A stretch of 36,622 nucleotides of DNA from a virus, in the IMG/VR virus record IMGVR_UViG_3300045806_000024, positions 1 through 36,622 of that record; one strand, given 5' to 3'. How positions within the stretch are numbered: the stretch's first letter is position 1; each line of letters opens with the position of its first letter. The notes below the pieces were generated by a model. That model was given only the letters and a program-made list of their open reading frames with translations. It did no database searches and had not been told where the DNA came from. Made by a program: the position numbers and the translations under genes. Positions 9,168 to 16,902 of the stretch are shown here, piece after piece.

Positions 9168-10259
9168 ATGAAAAATTTTATTCTCGGCGCGTTATTTCTG
9201 TTTTTCAGTATCTTTGCTTTGGCAGCCACGAATCTGTCAGGTGAGTTGCTGGTGCAAACAACCCCTTCTGTTCTTTTTCACGATACGTTTGACGTTTCAT
9301 TTGACACGATCAACAACTGGCTCCCTGCCGTATCAGCCGTGGGTGGCGTAGGTGAATCATTCTCTCCGGGCGGCATATCTCTCGGTACAGGCACGACAGC
9401 TAACGGCTACTCCTACGTGACAGGACGAACTTCTTTTCCTCTTAGTCAGCCGGGTTTTGTTGAAACAGGAATCTCGTTAAATGTGCCAGCAGCGCTTCCA
9501 ACTAATGCGTATGCTGCATGGGGATCGTTCACTCCAACCGCAACACCAACGGCGGCGTCACCTATTCAAGAAGGATGCGGATTTGAGCTGCAACCTGGTG
9601 GAAAAATGTACGTTGCCTGTTACGCTGGTGCAGTGCGGACGGTGATTCAAGACCTCTCCGCTGCAACGGGTAACGGTAAGCAACCCATTGACGGCGGAAC
9701 CCACCGGTATGTTCAGGATTTTGCTGGTGACCAAATGTCGTGGTACATCGATAATAAGTCGAACGTGGTTGCGGTTCAATTAAACGGGGTGAACGGTCCG
9801 AACGTGAACATGCAGCCTGTCACGATCCTTGCTGTTGCTGGTACGTCGGCACCGTCAAGCAGTCTGACACTCAACGTTGCATCAACGTGGGTTGCTGATA
9901 CAGGGCATAACGCTGGTCAAATATCAGATGGTACGTACCCTTCTAGAAAGGCACAAGTCGCCTCTAACAATGCGTTAAAAGTAGAAACAAACAATACTTA
10001 CAACCACATCGCTACGGCGGCAACGACCACTGTTAAGTCGGGTGCGGGGAACTTGCACAGTGTGACTGTGAATTCACTTGGTACGGTAGCCAGTACGCTG
10101 ACTATCTACGACAACACAGCATCTTCAGGTGCCGTTATCGGAATCATCAACACGCTGGCCTTGTCAGGCACCTTTACGTTTGATGTGGCGTTCACAATCG
10201 GGCTTACCATCGTAACAACAGGCACCGTTGCCCCTGACGTTACTGTCAGCTACAGATAA
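9168..10259 (+). CDS. Secreted/exported lectin-like virion-locus protein
   Basis: 363 residues from ATG 9168 (AGGAT spaced 8 nt; ATG 9162 is an alternative). Residues 1-20 form a textbook Sec signal peptide: Lys at position 2, a hydrophobic core (FILGALFLFFSIF) and ALA-A before the mature chain. Residues about 30-230 look like a concanavalin/LamG-type beta sandwich (DTFDVSFDTINNWLP onset). Residues about 277-363 are the module shared with the preceding 92-residue protein. A signal peptide on a protein encoded beside the tail spike is unusual. It could be an exported host-surface protein or a virion protein with a hydrophobic N terminus. Confidence 0.65.
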   Translation: MKNFILGALFLFFSIFALAATNLSGELLVQTTPSVLFHDTFDVSFDTINNWLPAVSAVGGVGESFSPGGISLGTGTTANGYSYVTGRTSFPLSQPGFVETGISLNVPAALPTNAYAAWGSFTPTATPTAASPIQEGCGFELQPGGKMYVACYAGAVRTVIQDLSAATGNGKQPIDGGTHRYVQDFAGDQMSWYIDNKSNVVAVQLNGVNGPNVNMQPVTILAVAGTSAPSSSLTLNVASTWVADTGHNAGQISDGTYPSRKAQVASNNALKVETNNTYNHIATAATTTVKSGAGNLHSVTVNSLGTVASTLTIYDNTASSGAVIGIINTLALSGTFTFDVAFTIGLTIVTTGTVAPDVTVSYR

Positions 10260-10272
10260 ACGAGATCAGACT

Positions 10273-12042
10273 ATGCCAGTACCAAACCTCTTTGAAACAC
10301 AATCCGAACCCATTCCGCTTGCGCAGTTGGATGCGAATTTCGCTGCTTTTCAGCTTGCTTCTGGTTCGAGTCTGCTTGGATATAACCAAGGTGGTTCTGG
10401 CGCGGTAACAATCACGCAGCAGGCTAAGAATCAGCAGTATCTCAGTTCAAAAGACTTTGGAACAGTTGGCGATGGCGTGACAAATGATACCGCCGCGCTG
10501 GCTGCTGCCATTACATATGCGAACTCACTTGGTAACTTGAATTCGCAATATGCTGTTCTACACATTGAACCAGGAACTTATTTGATTACGCCAGGAGGTC
10601 TGCCGATTGTACTTTGCGACATCGAGGGGCCAAGGGCGGCTATCGTTGCGGCGAGTAATGCTCTCGGCGCGATGATTCAGCTCGGTGTTCCGTCGGGCGT
10701 GTACTTCAACGCTTTTCAGCGAATTAAATTGTTCAGCCTTCAGGGTTACAACTTTCAATTTGACGGAAATGCCGGGGTGTTTGTCGGTTCGACTTCTGGC
10801 TCAAGTACAACGCTTACCATATCTTCTACCACGACAGCGGCAGCAGTTGGCCAGATTATTGCGCCGGGTGTGGCGATCCAATCAATCGGCACATACAACG
10901 GAACATCAGGCACCGTCATACTGACTAACCCAATAAATATTCCAAGTCCTATTTCATTGACTGGCGTGTACCGCTACGGTATTGGCATCCAGTATATAGT
11001 TGGTGCTGGTCTGTTCTCACCGCAGATGCAGGTTGACATAGGAGCCATTCAAGGATTCTTGCAAGGCATTAGCTCAGATCAATCTGTCAGCAATGGTCAC
11101 GTCGGTACGATGGTGTATAACATCTCAAGTCTCTGGTTTAATAACGTTGGGATTTATGCTATCTCCGGCAATCTTCAGTTTGAGAACAGCATTTTCAACA
11201 TTGTTTATGGCACCGGAAATAACACTACGGTCTACCTGAATTCTCTCGGCACAGAACACAACATTCAAAATGTGTTCAACTTTGCCGCATTGGAATTGCA
11301 CCGGTTATATAACTCGGTCGGTTTCTCGTTGAACGGCGCGCACACCATGCAGAATACGTTCAATGTTACCTCGTTGAGCTATACCTCGAATACGAAATGG
11401 ATTGTGCTGACGGACACCCTGGCTAACGGAAATGTTTATAACCTGCCGATCTTTGATACCGCTGCGAATAACTTCCATATCAGTATGGGTAACGATGTGA
11501 TCCGCGCTATCGGCTTCGGACAGATCGACGTACAAAACCCAATGCGGTCTTTGGTTTATGGCCCCAGCGGAACGATACCTACATGGACAGGTATAAGATC
11601 CGGTGATAGGTACATCGTCAACAATCCTTCAAGCTACGGCCCTGCAAGTTATGTTTATTCAAATGGCTATTGGAATGTCGAAACTTCATCAGGAAATATT
11701 TTTGCTGGCTCTACTTGGACTCCGACTGTTACGGCGGTAACAGGTACTTTTACATCAGCGTCTGCGTCTGGAACATATGGCGTGACCAATGGCTACTGTA
11801 CATTTAGCTTAACGGTATCGATCACTACAAACGGAACAGCAGCAGGCGGTGTTATTTGCACACTTCCAATAACTCCTACAAAAACATTCGTAGCTTGTGG
11901 TCGTGCTGATTCTGTATCTGGAAAAGGTTTGCAAGCAAAGATCGCTTCTGGTGGAAATATCACAATCTATAACTCCGATGGATCATACCCTGGATCAAAC
12001 GGAGAAACCCTGATTGTTTCAGGGTCATATCAAGTAGCTTAA
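10273..12042 (+). CDS. Tail spike / receptor-binding protein with pectate-lyase-type domain
   Basis: 589 residues from ATG 10273, the first in-frame ATG after the upstream stop at 10259; an earlier in-frame ATG at 10228 overlaps the previous gene. Residues 61-84 carry the classic entry motif of phage right-handed beta-helix spikes (DFGTVGDGVTNDTAALAAAI), followed by a long Val/Asn/Ser/Gly-rich beta region. The last about 110 residues (STWTPTVTAVTG onward) form a separate beta domain like those that close many tail fibres. It probably binds and perhaps cleaves a host surface polysaccharide. It ends the rightward structural operon before the lysis genes. Confidence 0.85.
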   Translation: MPVPNLFETQSEPIPLAQLDANFAAFQLASGSSLLGYNQGGSGAVTITQQAKNQQYLSSKDFGTVGDGVTNDTAALAAAITYANSLGNLNSQYAVLHIEPGTYLITPGGLPIVLCDIEGPRAAIVAASNALGAMIQLGVPSGVYFNAFQRIKLFSLQGYNFQFDGNAGVFVGSTSGSSTTLTISSTTTAAAVGQIIAPGVAIQSIGTYNGTSGTVILTNPINIPSPISLTGVYRYGIGIQYIVGAGLFSPQMQVDIGAIQGFLQGISSDQSVSNGHVGTMVYNISSLWFNNVGIYAISGNLQFENSIFNIVYGTGNNTTVYLNSLGTEHNIQNVFNFAALELHRLYNSVGFSLNGAHTMQNTFNVTSLSYTSNTKWIVLTDTLANGNVYNLPIFDTAANNFHISMGNDVIRAIGFGQIDVQNPMRSLVYGPSGTIPTWTGIRSGDRYIVNNPSSYGPASYVYSNGYWNVETSSGNIFAGSTWTPTVTAVTGTFTSASASGTYGVTNGYCTFSLTVSITTNGTAAGGVICTLPITPTKTFVACGRADSVSGKGLQAKIASGGNITIYNSDGSYPGSNGETLIVSGSYQVA

Positions 12043-12088
12043 TCCCTAACCGCCCAATCCCATGAATCATAACAACGAAAGGAAAATC

Positions 12089-12169
12089 ATGAAAACATTA
12101 ACCGTAGGCGGTGATGGCCCTGTTAAGCAAAGTCCGACAAAACCTAAGCCAACACCGAAGAAAAAATGA
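12089..12169 (+). CDS. Very small basic peptide (26 aa)
   Basis: ATG 12089 follows a good Shine-Dalgarno (AAAGGAAAATC), and the 26-residue product has a Lys/Pro-rich tail (KQSPTKPKPTPKKK). Its stop overlaps the next start (ATGA), the same coupling used throughout this genome, which supports real translation. No known family. Confidence 0.55.
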   Translation: MKTLTVGGDGPVKQSPTKPKPTPKKK

Positions 12170-12564
12170 GCATTCATTCTGATTGGCATATCAAGTGGGA
12201 AGTTCTGTTGTTGATTTCAATGGTCGAGTTTGTATCCGACAAGGCATTGAAGTACATAACAGCAGATGATTTCTACTTCGTTACCTGCGTTATCTTTAAT
12301 TTGATAACTCTTGTAATACTTGCTATCATGCAAAAGAACAGGCTTGTCCGTGATGTTGCAGTATTAACGTTTATTCAGATGTTGATTCAAATAGGCGGTT
12401 GGGTTGCATACTCATTTTACATGCCACCAAGAGCATACAATCTTTGCATTCATGGGATAGTTTTCATAACGTACATAAGAATTTTCCTGCCAATTAAATA
12501 TGACGGATTACATAAAAATACTCGTTCTAATCGGTTGGTTCATCGTAGTCATCGCTTGGGCTAG
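12166..12564 (+). CDS. Four-helix membrane protein, lysis cassette
   Basis: 132 residues with four hydrophobic segments (about residues 11-30, 37-57, 64-84 and 90-108). It begins at an ATGA overlap and lies immediately before the endolysin and holin genes. Candidate second holin, antiholin or accessory membrane protein; no family recognised. The last about 20 residues are hydrophilic and Arg/His-rich and overlap the following small reading frame. Confidence 0.6.
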   Translation: MSIHSDWHIKWEVLLLISMVEFVSDKALKYITADDFYFVTCVIFNLITLVILAIMQKNRLVRDVAVLTFIQMLIQIGGWVAYSFYMPPRAYNLCIHGIVFITYIRIFLPIKYDGLHKNTRSNRLVHRSHRLG

Positions 12565-12685
12565 ATACTTACTTTTGGAGTGCTTAAATGATAGAAAGCG
12601 TAAAAGTTCTGGTCAAGGAAATGGCAGACAATCCGGTGACAACGGTGGTAGCTGCAACGACAACAACGACAGCCGGTTTCATTAA
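12500..12685 (+). CDS. Possible small membrane protein overlapping both neighbours
   Basis: 61 residues with one clear N-terminal transmembrane helix (YIKILVLIGWFIVVIAWARY) followed by a Gly/Asn/Asp-rich hydrophilic tail. It overlaps the preceding gene by 65 nt and the next by about 98 nt in other frames. No convincing Shine-Dalgarno precedes the ATG. A short type II membrane protein here could be spanin-like, but the tail's composition may simply be an out-of-frame reading of the next gene. Doubtful. Confidence 0.35.
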   Translation: MTDYIKILVLIGWFIVVIAWARYLLLECLNDRKRKSSGQGNGRQSGDNGGSCNDNNDSRFH

Positions 12686-12866
12686 CCGGTTTTTTTCTGA
12701 CCTTCCATATATACATGAATTATTAGGCGATTTGTCTATGGTCTGCGGTATTGTTGCTTGCTTGGCCTTAGCTCGGTTGCACTACATCAAGGGCAATGCT
12801 GAACAACTGAAGAACGATGAATTCATACGGTCTTTGCGGGATAAAAATAATGGCGAACCAGATTAA
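12588..12866 (+). CDS. Putative holin, class II-like
   Basis: 92 residues, TTGGAG Shine-Dalgarno. A first moderately hydrophobic stretch (residues about 17-33, TTVVAATTTTTAGFINR) and a stronger second one (about 46-67, LGDLSMVCGIVACLALARL) are followed by a charged tail, the layout of two-helix holins. Its end overlaps the endolysin start by 17 nt. The rest of the cassette supports a holin or antiholin role, but a typical 3TM holin lies just downstream. Confidence 0.55.
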   Translation: MIESVKVLVKEMADNPVTTVVAATTTTTAGFINRFFSDLPYIHELLGDLSMVCGIVACLALARLHYIKGNAEQLKNDEFIRSLRDKNNGEPD

Positions 12867-13299
12867 TAATTACTCATATACCGGATTAACGCTCACTGAA
12901 AATTCAGAAGGGTGCCGGCTTACTCCGTACAAAGACGGTGCCGGCGTATTTACAAACGGGTTCGGAAATACTTGGAACGTGAACCCTGAAGTAACAATCA
13001 CAATGGATGAGGCCATTGCAGACTTAAAAACAAATCTTGCAAGTGCAGAAGCAACAGTTAAAAATGACGTTAAAGTTGAAATTACTCAAGGTGAATATAA
13101 TGCTCTGGTTGACTTTGTTTTTAATCTTGGCTCAGGTAATTTTGCTAATAGCACTTTACTTAAAAAAATAAATGCCGGTGACTATGCTGGTGCTGCTTTA
13201 GAGTTTCCCAAATGGGATCACTGTGCCGGCCAAGTGTCTCAGGGTTTGTTAAACCGTAGGCTTGCGGAACAGGCCGAATTCAACCAACAAGGGGCTTGA
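12850..13299 (+). CDS. Endolysin, T4-lysozyme-like GH24 muramidase
   Basis: 149 residues from ATG 12850. The catalytic triad of the T4 lysozyme family is complete: Glu20 in SEGCRL, Asp29 in YKDG and Thr35 in VFTNGFG. It cleaves the glycan backbone of peptidoglycan. There is no signal peptide or signal-arrest anchor, so it needs a holin to reach the wall. Asn40 occupies the place of the His often found after the GxG turn (GFGNT). Downstream LVDFVFNLGSGNF and GLLNRRLAEQAEF are typical of the family. Confidence 0.92.
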   Translation: MANQINNYSYTGLTLTENSEGCRLTPYKDGAGVFTNGFGNTWNVNPEVTITMDEAIADLKTNLASAEATVKNDVKVEITQGEYNALVDFVFNLGSGNFANSTLLKKINAGDYAGAALEFPKWDHCAGQVSQGLLNRRLAEQAEFNQQGA

Positions 13300-13300
13300 A

Positions 13301-13678
13301 ATGTCACTCGATCCAATCACAGCAGGTCTTGATTTAGCATCAACCGTAGTATCGAAAATTTGGCCTGATAAATCAGCAGAAGAACAGCAGCAAATGGCAG
13401 CAGCTTTGGCAATGGTTCAAGGTCAAATGAATGTTGACCAAGCTGAAGCGCAATCATCCGATCCACTTCAACATTGGCGCGGTGGTCTTGGTTGGGTTTG
13501 TACATTCGGATATTTCTGGAATTTTGTCGGACAACCAATTGTTAATGCTGTTGCTATTGGAATAGGTCATCCGTTGAGTTTGCCGCCGATGGATATTGGC
13601 CCACTCGCCACCTTAACTTTAGGAATGCTCGGTCTGGGTGGGTTGCATGTTGCTGAGAGAATCAAAGGAGCCGCTTGA
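13301..13678 (+). CDS. 3TM holin (gene-transfer-agent-type holin family)
   Basis: 125 residues from ATG 13301, with AAGGGG 8 nt upstream. An amphipathic N-terminal part (WPDKSAEEQQQMAAALAMVQ) leads to WRGGLGWVCTFGYFWNFVGQ, a second hydrophobic segment (VNAVAIGIGHP) and a C-terminal one (LATLTLGMLGLGGLHVAERIKG). This matches the three-segment holin family common next to phage endolysins. It forms the membrane lesion that releases the lysozyme. It is the last rightward gene; a terminator overlaps its stop codon and its last 20 codons overlap the opposing gene. Confidence 0.8.
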   Translation: MSLDPITAGLDLASTVVSKIWPDKSAEEQQQMAAALAMVQGQMNVDQAEAQSSDPLQHWRGGLGWVCTFGYFWNFVGQPIVNAVAIGIGHPLSLPPMDIGPLATLTLGMLGLGGLHVAERIKGAA

Positions 13679-13804
13679 TACTCTTTTTTGATGTTCATAA
13701 ACTAATTTATCTGCCATTTCAACTATATTCCATGAGTTATATGAAGTTGGATTGTTTCGGGCGTGAGCAATAACTATTGCGCACCATAATTGTTCTGAAT
13801 TCAT
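13619..13804 (-). CDS. Small protein at the end of the early operon
   Basis: 61 residues, first ATG coupled by an ATGA overlap to the gene upstream and with GGAAGG six nt before it, so the start is well supported. Helical with several Trp/His residues (MNSEQLWCAIVIAHARNN). The last third overlaps the 3' end of the holin gene in opposite orientation. No family recognised. Confidence 0.6.
   Translation of the reverse strand: MNSEQLWCAIVIAHARNNPTSYNSWNIVEMADKLVYEHQKRVSSGSFDSLSNMQPTQTEHS
13657..13689 (+). terminator. Rho-independent terminator at the holin stop codon
   Basis: GAGAATCAA (13657-13665) pairs with TTGATACTC (13675-13683) with one A-A mismatch across a 9-nt loop, followed by six Ts (13684-13689). 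The holin TGA lies in the right arm. It would end late rightward transcription before the opposing early operon. Confidence 0.6.
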
Positions 13805-14295
13805 ATCTTACCTTCCAGTAAATCCCGTTGAAACTGAGCGATGGCGGTGTTCGCTACATTTGTCACATATTCACCCTTAATTCCGGGTGGATACAACAAG
13901 CTATCTAGCCTTAGTACAGACAAACTCGTCACAGCAGGCAACCCAGCTATCCGCTCCCGTTCAGCCTTGCAAGCTGCGTTGGCTACGCGAACCGCCTTGT
14001 TGATATCCCCCTCGTAAGGAGATTTAGTAACCAACTCCACGATCTCGTCGTAAGTCAGCGTACTAACGCATTCTGGTTTTGTTGGTTTGAACCGCCAGTC
14101 CATCGTTTCGTTAAACGTTGGTACTTCATTCTCGGGCACTTCACAATCCTGCCAGCCATATCCATCATTGCATTGGAGTGGCTTGCGCATGTCCTTAATC
14201 CATGCCGAGATTAACGCGGCGTGTTTGTTAGGACGTGGTGCTGATTGAGTGTACGGACTTTCAAACTGATTGAATGGTTTATCTTCTACGCTCAT
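13801..14295 (-). CDS. Early-region protein of unknown function (164 aa)
   Basis: 164 residues from ATG 14295 (AAGGAAATAGTG upstream; a GTG at 14298 is possible). The centre has three Trp/Cys-containing segments (LQCNDGYGWQDC, TMDWRFKP); the second half has LTYDEIVELV and NKAVRVANAACKAERERIAG, a motif recurring in small phage early proteins of unknown function. Soluble; no enzymatic motif. It sits near the promoter-distal end of the leftward operon. Confidence 0.65.
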   Translation of the reverse strand: MSVEDKPFNQFESPYTQSAPRPNKHAALISAWIKDMRKPLQCNDGYGWQDCEVPENEVPTFNETMDWRFKPTKPECVSTLTYDEIVELVTKSPYEGDINKAVRVANAACKAERERIAGLPAVTSLSVLRLDSLLYPPGIKGEYVTNVANTAIAQFQRDLLEGKI

Positions 14296-14297
14296 CA

Positions 14298-14585
14298 CTA
14301 TTTCCTTTCTCTGTTACGGATAGCTGTCGCAGCACACCAATTATTATGAACATCTGGAGGTAGTTTCATTTTACGGCTAGTATCCATATAGTGATTCCAT
14401 GCCGCCAAAGCACACGCTTCCCGTTCCTCCGCTGCACCCTGTGCTTTGGCGAGATTGATTAGCTTGGTGATTTGCTGTGTCACGTTTGCATAAGCATCGT
14501 GGTTGTACCGGAGGTATGCGCAGCCGTCATCAGTATCGAACCCCGATTCTTCCGCAAGTTTCAGAACTTCTTCTTTAGTGGTCAT
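14298..14585 (-). CDS. Small early protein with AAEEREACA motif
   Basis: 95 residues. N-terminal MTTKEEVLKLAEESGFD and central QGAAEEREACALAAWNHYMD are typical of small helical proteins encoded many times in phage early regions, whose function is unknown. Overlaps both neighbours by a few bases. The centre is related in style to ACKAERERIAG in the adjacent 164-residue protein, so the two may be distant paralogues. Confidence 0.65.
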   Translation of the reverse strand: MTTKEEVLKLAEESGFDTDDGCAYLRYNHDAYANVTQQITKLINLAKAQGAAEEREACALAAWNHYMDTSRKMKLPPDVHNNWCAATAIRNRERK

Positions 14586-14854
14586 GATTTATCCAAAGTA
14601 GGTAAAGAGCGTTTAACGATGTCATCAATTAATTGGCTTCCATCTCCATATTTGAAATAACTTTCAACCCGTTTTTGAATAGCGTCGTTAAGACGAAAAT
14701 TTACTTCTTTGCTTATTATTTTCGTGATGTTTCCCGGCTCACAAAATTCTTTCACTGCCGCCTGAATATCTTTATCCATCTGAACAGAATGCTCACTTAA
14801 AGCGGTTTGAATAGAATGTTCAATTCCTTGCACAGTCAATCGTATTATCGGCAT
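14582..14854 (-). CDS. Small early protein of unknown function (90 aa)
   Basis: 90 residues from ATG 14854 (AGGGGA spaced 7 nt; ATG 14860, overlapping the upstream micro-ORF stop, is an alternative). Begins MPIIRLTVQGIEHSIQTALS and is largely helical and charged. No known motif. Its 3' end overlaps the start of the next gene by four bases. Confidence 0.6.
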   Translation of the reverse strand: MPIIRLTVQGIEHSIQTALSEHSVQMDKDIQAAVKEFCEPGNITKIISKEVNFRLNDAIQKRVESYFKYGDGSQLIDDIVKRSLPTLDKS

Positions 14855-14856
14855 AT

Positions 14857-14895
14857 TCATTTCCCCTGCTCCTCAAATTTGTTTTTAGTGGTCAT
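14857..14895 (-). CDS. Micro-ORF of 12 codons (possible gene remnant)
   Basis: MTTKNKFEEQGK, with a good GGAG Shine-Dalgarno and ATGA overlaps on both sides, exactly the coupling used by real genes here. Its first four residues equal those of the 95-residue protein nearby. It may be a truncated copy that keeps translational coupling, or a chance ORF. Confidence 0.35.
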   Translation of the reverse strand: MTTKNKFEEQGK

Positions 14896-15308
14896 GGCTT
14901 ACTCCGTGAATCATATTTACTTCCAATTAAGCTGCGAATATCCTCCCGCGCAGATTGCAAAGAGTAGGTTCCTGTAAGTATTTGGGCGAGATAAGTAGTG
15001 TGATACGAGGGATTCCAGCATGAGTTTAAATCTTCCTCTGTTATCTCAGTTTTGCATTTACAAGGAATAACCGCATGGCCGCTGTACACATCTTCTATAA
15101 GCCCTGTATCTTGGCAATTTTCGCATTTCATTTCACTTCTTCCGTTGTCATCCGCATCAAGCGAAATTAAAAAGTCAGCAATCTTTTGTTCCATCTCAGG
15201 CGTAATTTCTCTGTGCTGCACCATATCAATAAAAACTCTGTGATCGTTCAGAATCTCACGGTTCTTTTTAATCTGTTCTGGTGTCAGTCCTACATTGGCT
15301 TGGCTCAT
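14892..15308 (-). CDS. Early protein with DnaJ-type zinc-knuckle motif
   Basis: 138 residues with AAGGAG before the ATG. Cys62, Cys65, Cys83 and Cys85 form a CENCQDTG ... IPCKCK pattern, like half of the DnaJ cysteine-rich zinc domain. The rest is helical (LTPEQIKKNREILNDHR). It may bind zinc and a partner protein. A separate J-domain protein is encoded at 19723-20370 and another CxxCxGSG protein at 22241-22567. Confidence 0.65.
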   Translation of the reverse strand: MSQANVGLTPEQIKKNREILNDHRVFIDMVQHREITPEMEQKIADFLISLDADDNGRSEMKCENCQDTGLIEDVYSGHAVIPCKCKTEITEEDLNSCWNPSYHTTYLAQILTGTYSLQSAREDIRSLIGSKYDSRSKP

Positions 15309-15550
15309 TTCGGCTCCTTCCGTTCTTGTTCAATCATATTCGCGTAAGACTCTCCGCCGCGCAGCAAAGCGTTGTACTTCCACTCTGGTACGATGTAATA
15401 GAACTGGCCATCTGGCAGCTTTTCGCATGTCTCATCGTCAGCGCACATCAGTAAAATTTTCCTGTACTGCCATATCCCAATCAATTGAAAGAAAAAGCAC
15501 CCGATGAACAATCCAATGCAAAATAGCCAGTAGTTAATTGCTTCATTCAT
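15305..15550 (-). CDS. Small single-pass membrane protein
   Basis: 81 residues from ATG 15550, two bases after the previous stop and with AGAGGAG upstream; an in-frame extension further upstream lies inside another gene and is rejected. One N-terminal transmembrane helix (about residues 7-26, YWLFCIGLFIGCFFFQLIGI) is followed by a soluble domain ending in a Glu/Lys-rich tail. Unknown function. Confidence 0.65.
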   Translation of the reverse strand: MNEAINYWLFCIGLFIGCFFFQLIGIWQYRKILLMCADDETCEKLPDGQFYYIVPEWKYNALLRGGESYANMIEQERKEPK

Positions 15551-15551
15551 G

Positions 15552-15968
15552 TTACTGCTCCTCTGGTAGTGGTGGAAGTTCAACCTTCGACAAATAATCA
15601 AAAAGTTCCTCCGCGTCACTGAATACCGTGCTGGCGGCATCTTCGCTATCATAATGAGCGAATTTGTCATCATACAAATGGCTATAATCTGCTCCTACTT
15701 TAATGCATGAAATTTCGCCTTTTCGCATCATATAGTCAAGATATGTACAGCCACAATGAAGCGGCAAATTTTGTGTTGCATCCTGCCAGTGATCATCACC
15801 ATGGAAAGTCGAAAATAATCTGTGCTTTGGGTATATGTATGCATAGACACACCATCTATTTTTACCGTCAAAATATCGATTTTCAGGAATATTTACAGTT
15901 GCATGAAAAACTTCAACCATAAAATCTTTTCCTGACTTACGCCATACGTTTTTCTTTTCCCAGTTCAT
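15552..15968 (-). CDS. Early protein of unknown function (138 aa)
   Basis: 138 residues rich in aromatic residues and His, for example VYAYIYPKHRLFSTFHGDDHW and LPLHCGCTYLDYMMRKGE. Probably an alpha/beta soluble domain. Four-base overlap with the next upstream gene. I do not recognise the family and see no catalytic signature; the GDDHW motif might bind metal. Confidence 0.65.
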   Translation of the reverse strand: MNWEKKNVWRKSGKDFMVEVFHATVNIPENRYFDGKNRWCVYAYIYPKHRLFSTFHGDDHWQDATQNLPLHCGCTYLDYMMRKGEISCIKVGADYSHLYDDKFAHYDSEDAASTVFSDAEELFDYLSKVELPPLPEEQ

Positions 15969-16177
15969 TCTTTCTCTCCCTGTTCAGCGATTGCGGCAGC
16001 GGCAAGACGTAAGTGTGATTCCTGTTCAACACGAAGCCAAGGTCTTCCGCCATGTAGCGACATAACATCGACTTCGACTAGTTGTGAATCAATCCTGCGA
16101 GTTATGATACCTTCGCACATTGGCTGGTATTCTCCGCAGACATAAACACCTGTCGTAACTCTGTCTCCAATGTTCAT
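15965..16177 (-). CDS. Small beta-barrel-like early protein
   Basis: 70 residues. MNIGDRVTTGVYVCGEYQPM and GIITRRIDSQLVEVDV look like an SH3-like small barrel followed by an Arg/Glu helix. Overlaps both neighbours by four bases. Unknown function. Confidence 0.6.
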   Translation of the reverse strand: MNIGDRVTTGVYVCGEYQPMCEGIITRRIDSQLVEVDVMSLHGGRPWLRVEQESHLRLAAAAIAEQGEKE

Positions 16178-16473
16178 TTCATCCCCTTAAGTAATGCGAT
16201 TGCTATTGTGAGTTCATCTTGCAAACTATAGTCACGTTCATAGCGTGCCATATCTTGGCATTTCATAATCGTGTCCAGCACACTCTGCAACTGCTCAGGT
16301 GTGAATTGGGGCTGGGCTAAGTCTGCGCGGGTATATTCAGTAGCCTTTCCTGAATTATCTTGGGTGCTGAAATTAAGTGATATATCTCGCATCGATCTAA
16401 ATTTTTGATTTAGATCGTCATTCAGCCCATAAACCTTTTCAGGCCATGCTGGCTCATTTTTAGTGTCGGTCAT
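16174..16473 (-). CDS. Small early protein of unknown function (99 aa)
   Basis: 99 residues, ATGA overlap upstream. Starts MTDTKNEPAWPEKVYGL, contains ATEYTRADLA (a motif seen in many phage early orphans) and ends with a helical FTPEQLQSVLDTIMK segment. The C-terminal helix resembles that of the 88-residue protein at 16634-16900 (EMQKVLDALESSI ... AIAILKEPK versus AIALLKGMK), so the two are probably paralogues. Confidence 0.65.
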   Translation of the reverse strand: MTDTKNEPAWPEKVYGLNDDLNQKFRSMRDISLNFSTQDNSGKATEYTRADLAQPQFTPEQLQSVLDTIMKCQDMARYERDYSLQDELTIAIALLKGMK

Positions 16474-16637
16474 TTCGGCTCCTCGTCTTTAACTATTAAA
16501 TGATCGCCGCAGTATGGGCAGTAACACCAGTTGACGTCAGCTAGACGCTCTATCATTCCGCAGGTAGACTCATACTGCCCTGCATAGACTTTCTCATCGT
16601 CTGGTCTGCGAGTCCATGTGCAAGTTTCTGTTTTCAT
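16470..16637 (-). CDS. Small zinc-ribbon protein (55 aa)
   Basis: Reading on the reverse strand from ATG 16637 to TGA 16470 gives 55 residues with AAGGAG upstream and four-base overlaps at both ends. Cys6, Cys26, Cys38, Cys40 and Cys43 (NWCYCPYCGDHL) form a typical small zinc ribbon. Such mini zinc ribbons are common in phage early operons, function unknown. Confidence 0.7.
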   Translation of the reverse strand: MKTETCTWTRRPDDEKVYAGQYESTCGMIERLADVNWCYCPYCGDHLIVKDEEPK

Positions 16638-16900
16638 TTCGGCTCCTTTAAAATTGCGATTGCTGATTCAATACTTTTTTCCACTTCTGTTTTAAACTCA
16701 GCATATGCTTTTACTAATGTAATACTGCTTTCAAGCGCATCCAACACCTTTTGCATTTCATCTTGTGTAAGTGATGATTTGGATTCAGAAGCAGAAAGAT
16801 AATAAACAGTGTCTGTACACTTCGGCTCTTCACCATCACCACGACATTGAAGATCATGGAATTTATTATTAAATATATATACTTGCTTAGGCATGCTCAT
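16634..16900 (-). CDS. Small early protein, paralogue of the 16174-16473 product
   Basis: 88 residues from ATG 16900 (GGAGA spaced 7 nt); ATG 16906, which would overlap an upstream TGA, is an alternative. N-terminal half has a CRGDGEEPKC pair that could be a disulphide or metal site; the C-terminal half is a helix with AIAILKEPK. The 23-bp inverted repeat ends about 10 bases before the start, so an RNA hairpin could influence access to its ribosome-binding site. Confidence 0.65.
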   Translation of the reverse strand: MSMPKQVYIFNNKFHDLQCRGDGEEPKCTDTVYYLSASESKSSLTQDEMQKVLDALESSITLVKAYAEFKTEVEKSIESAIAILKEPK

Positions 16901-16902
16901 TT

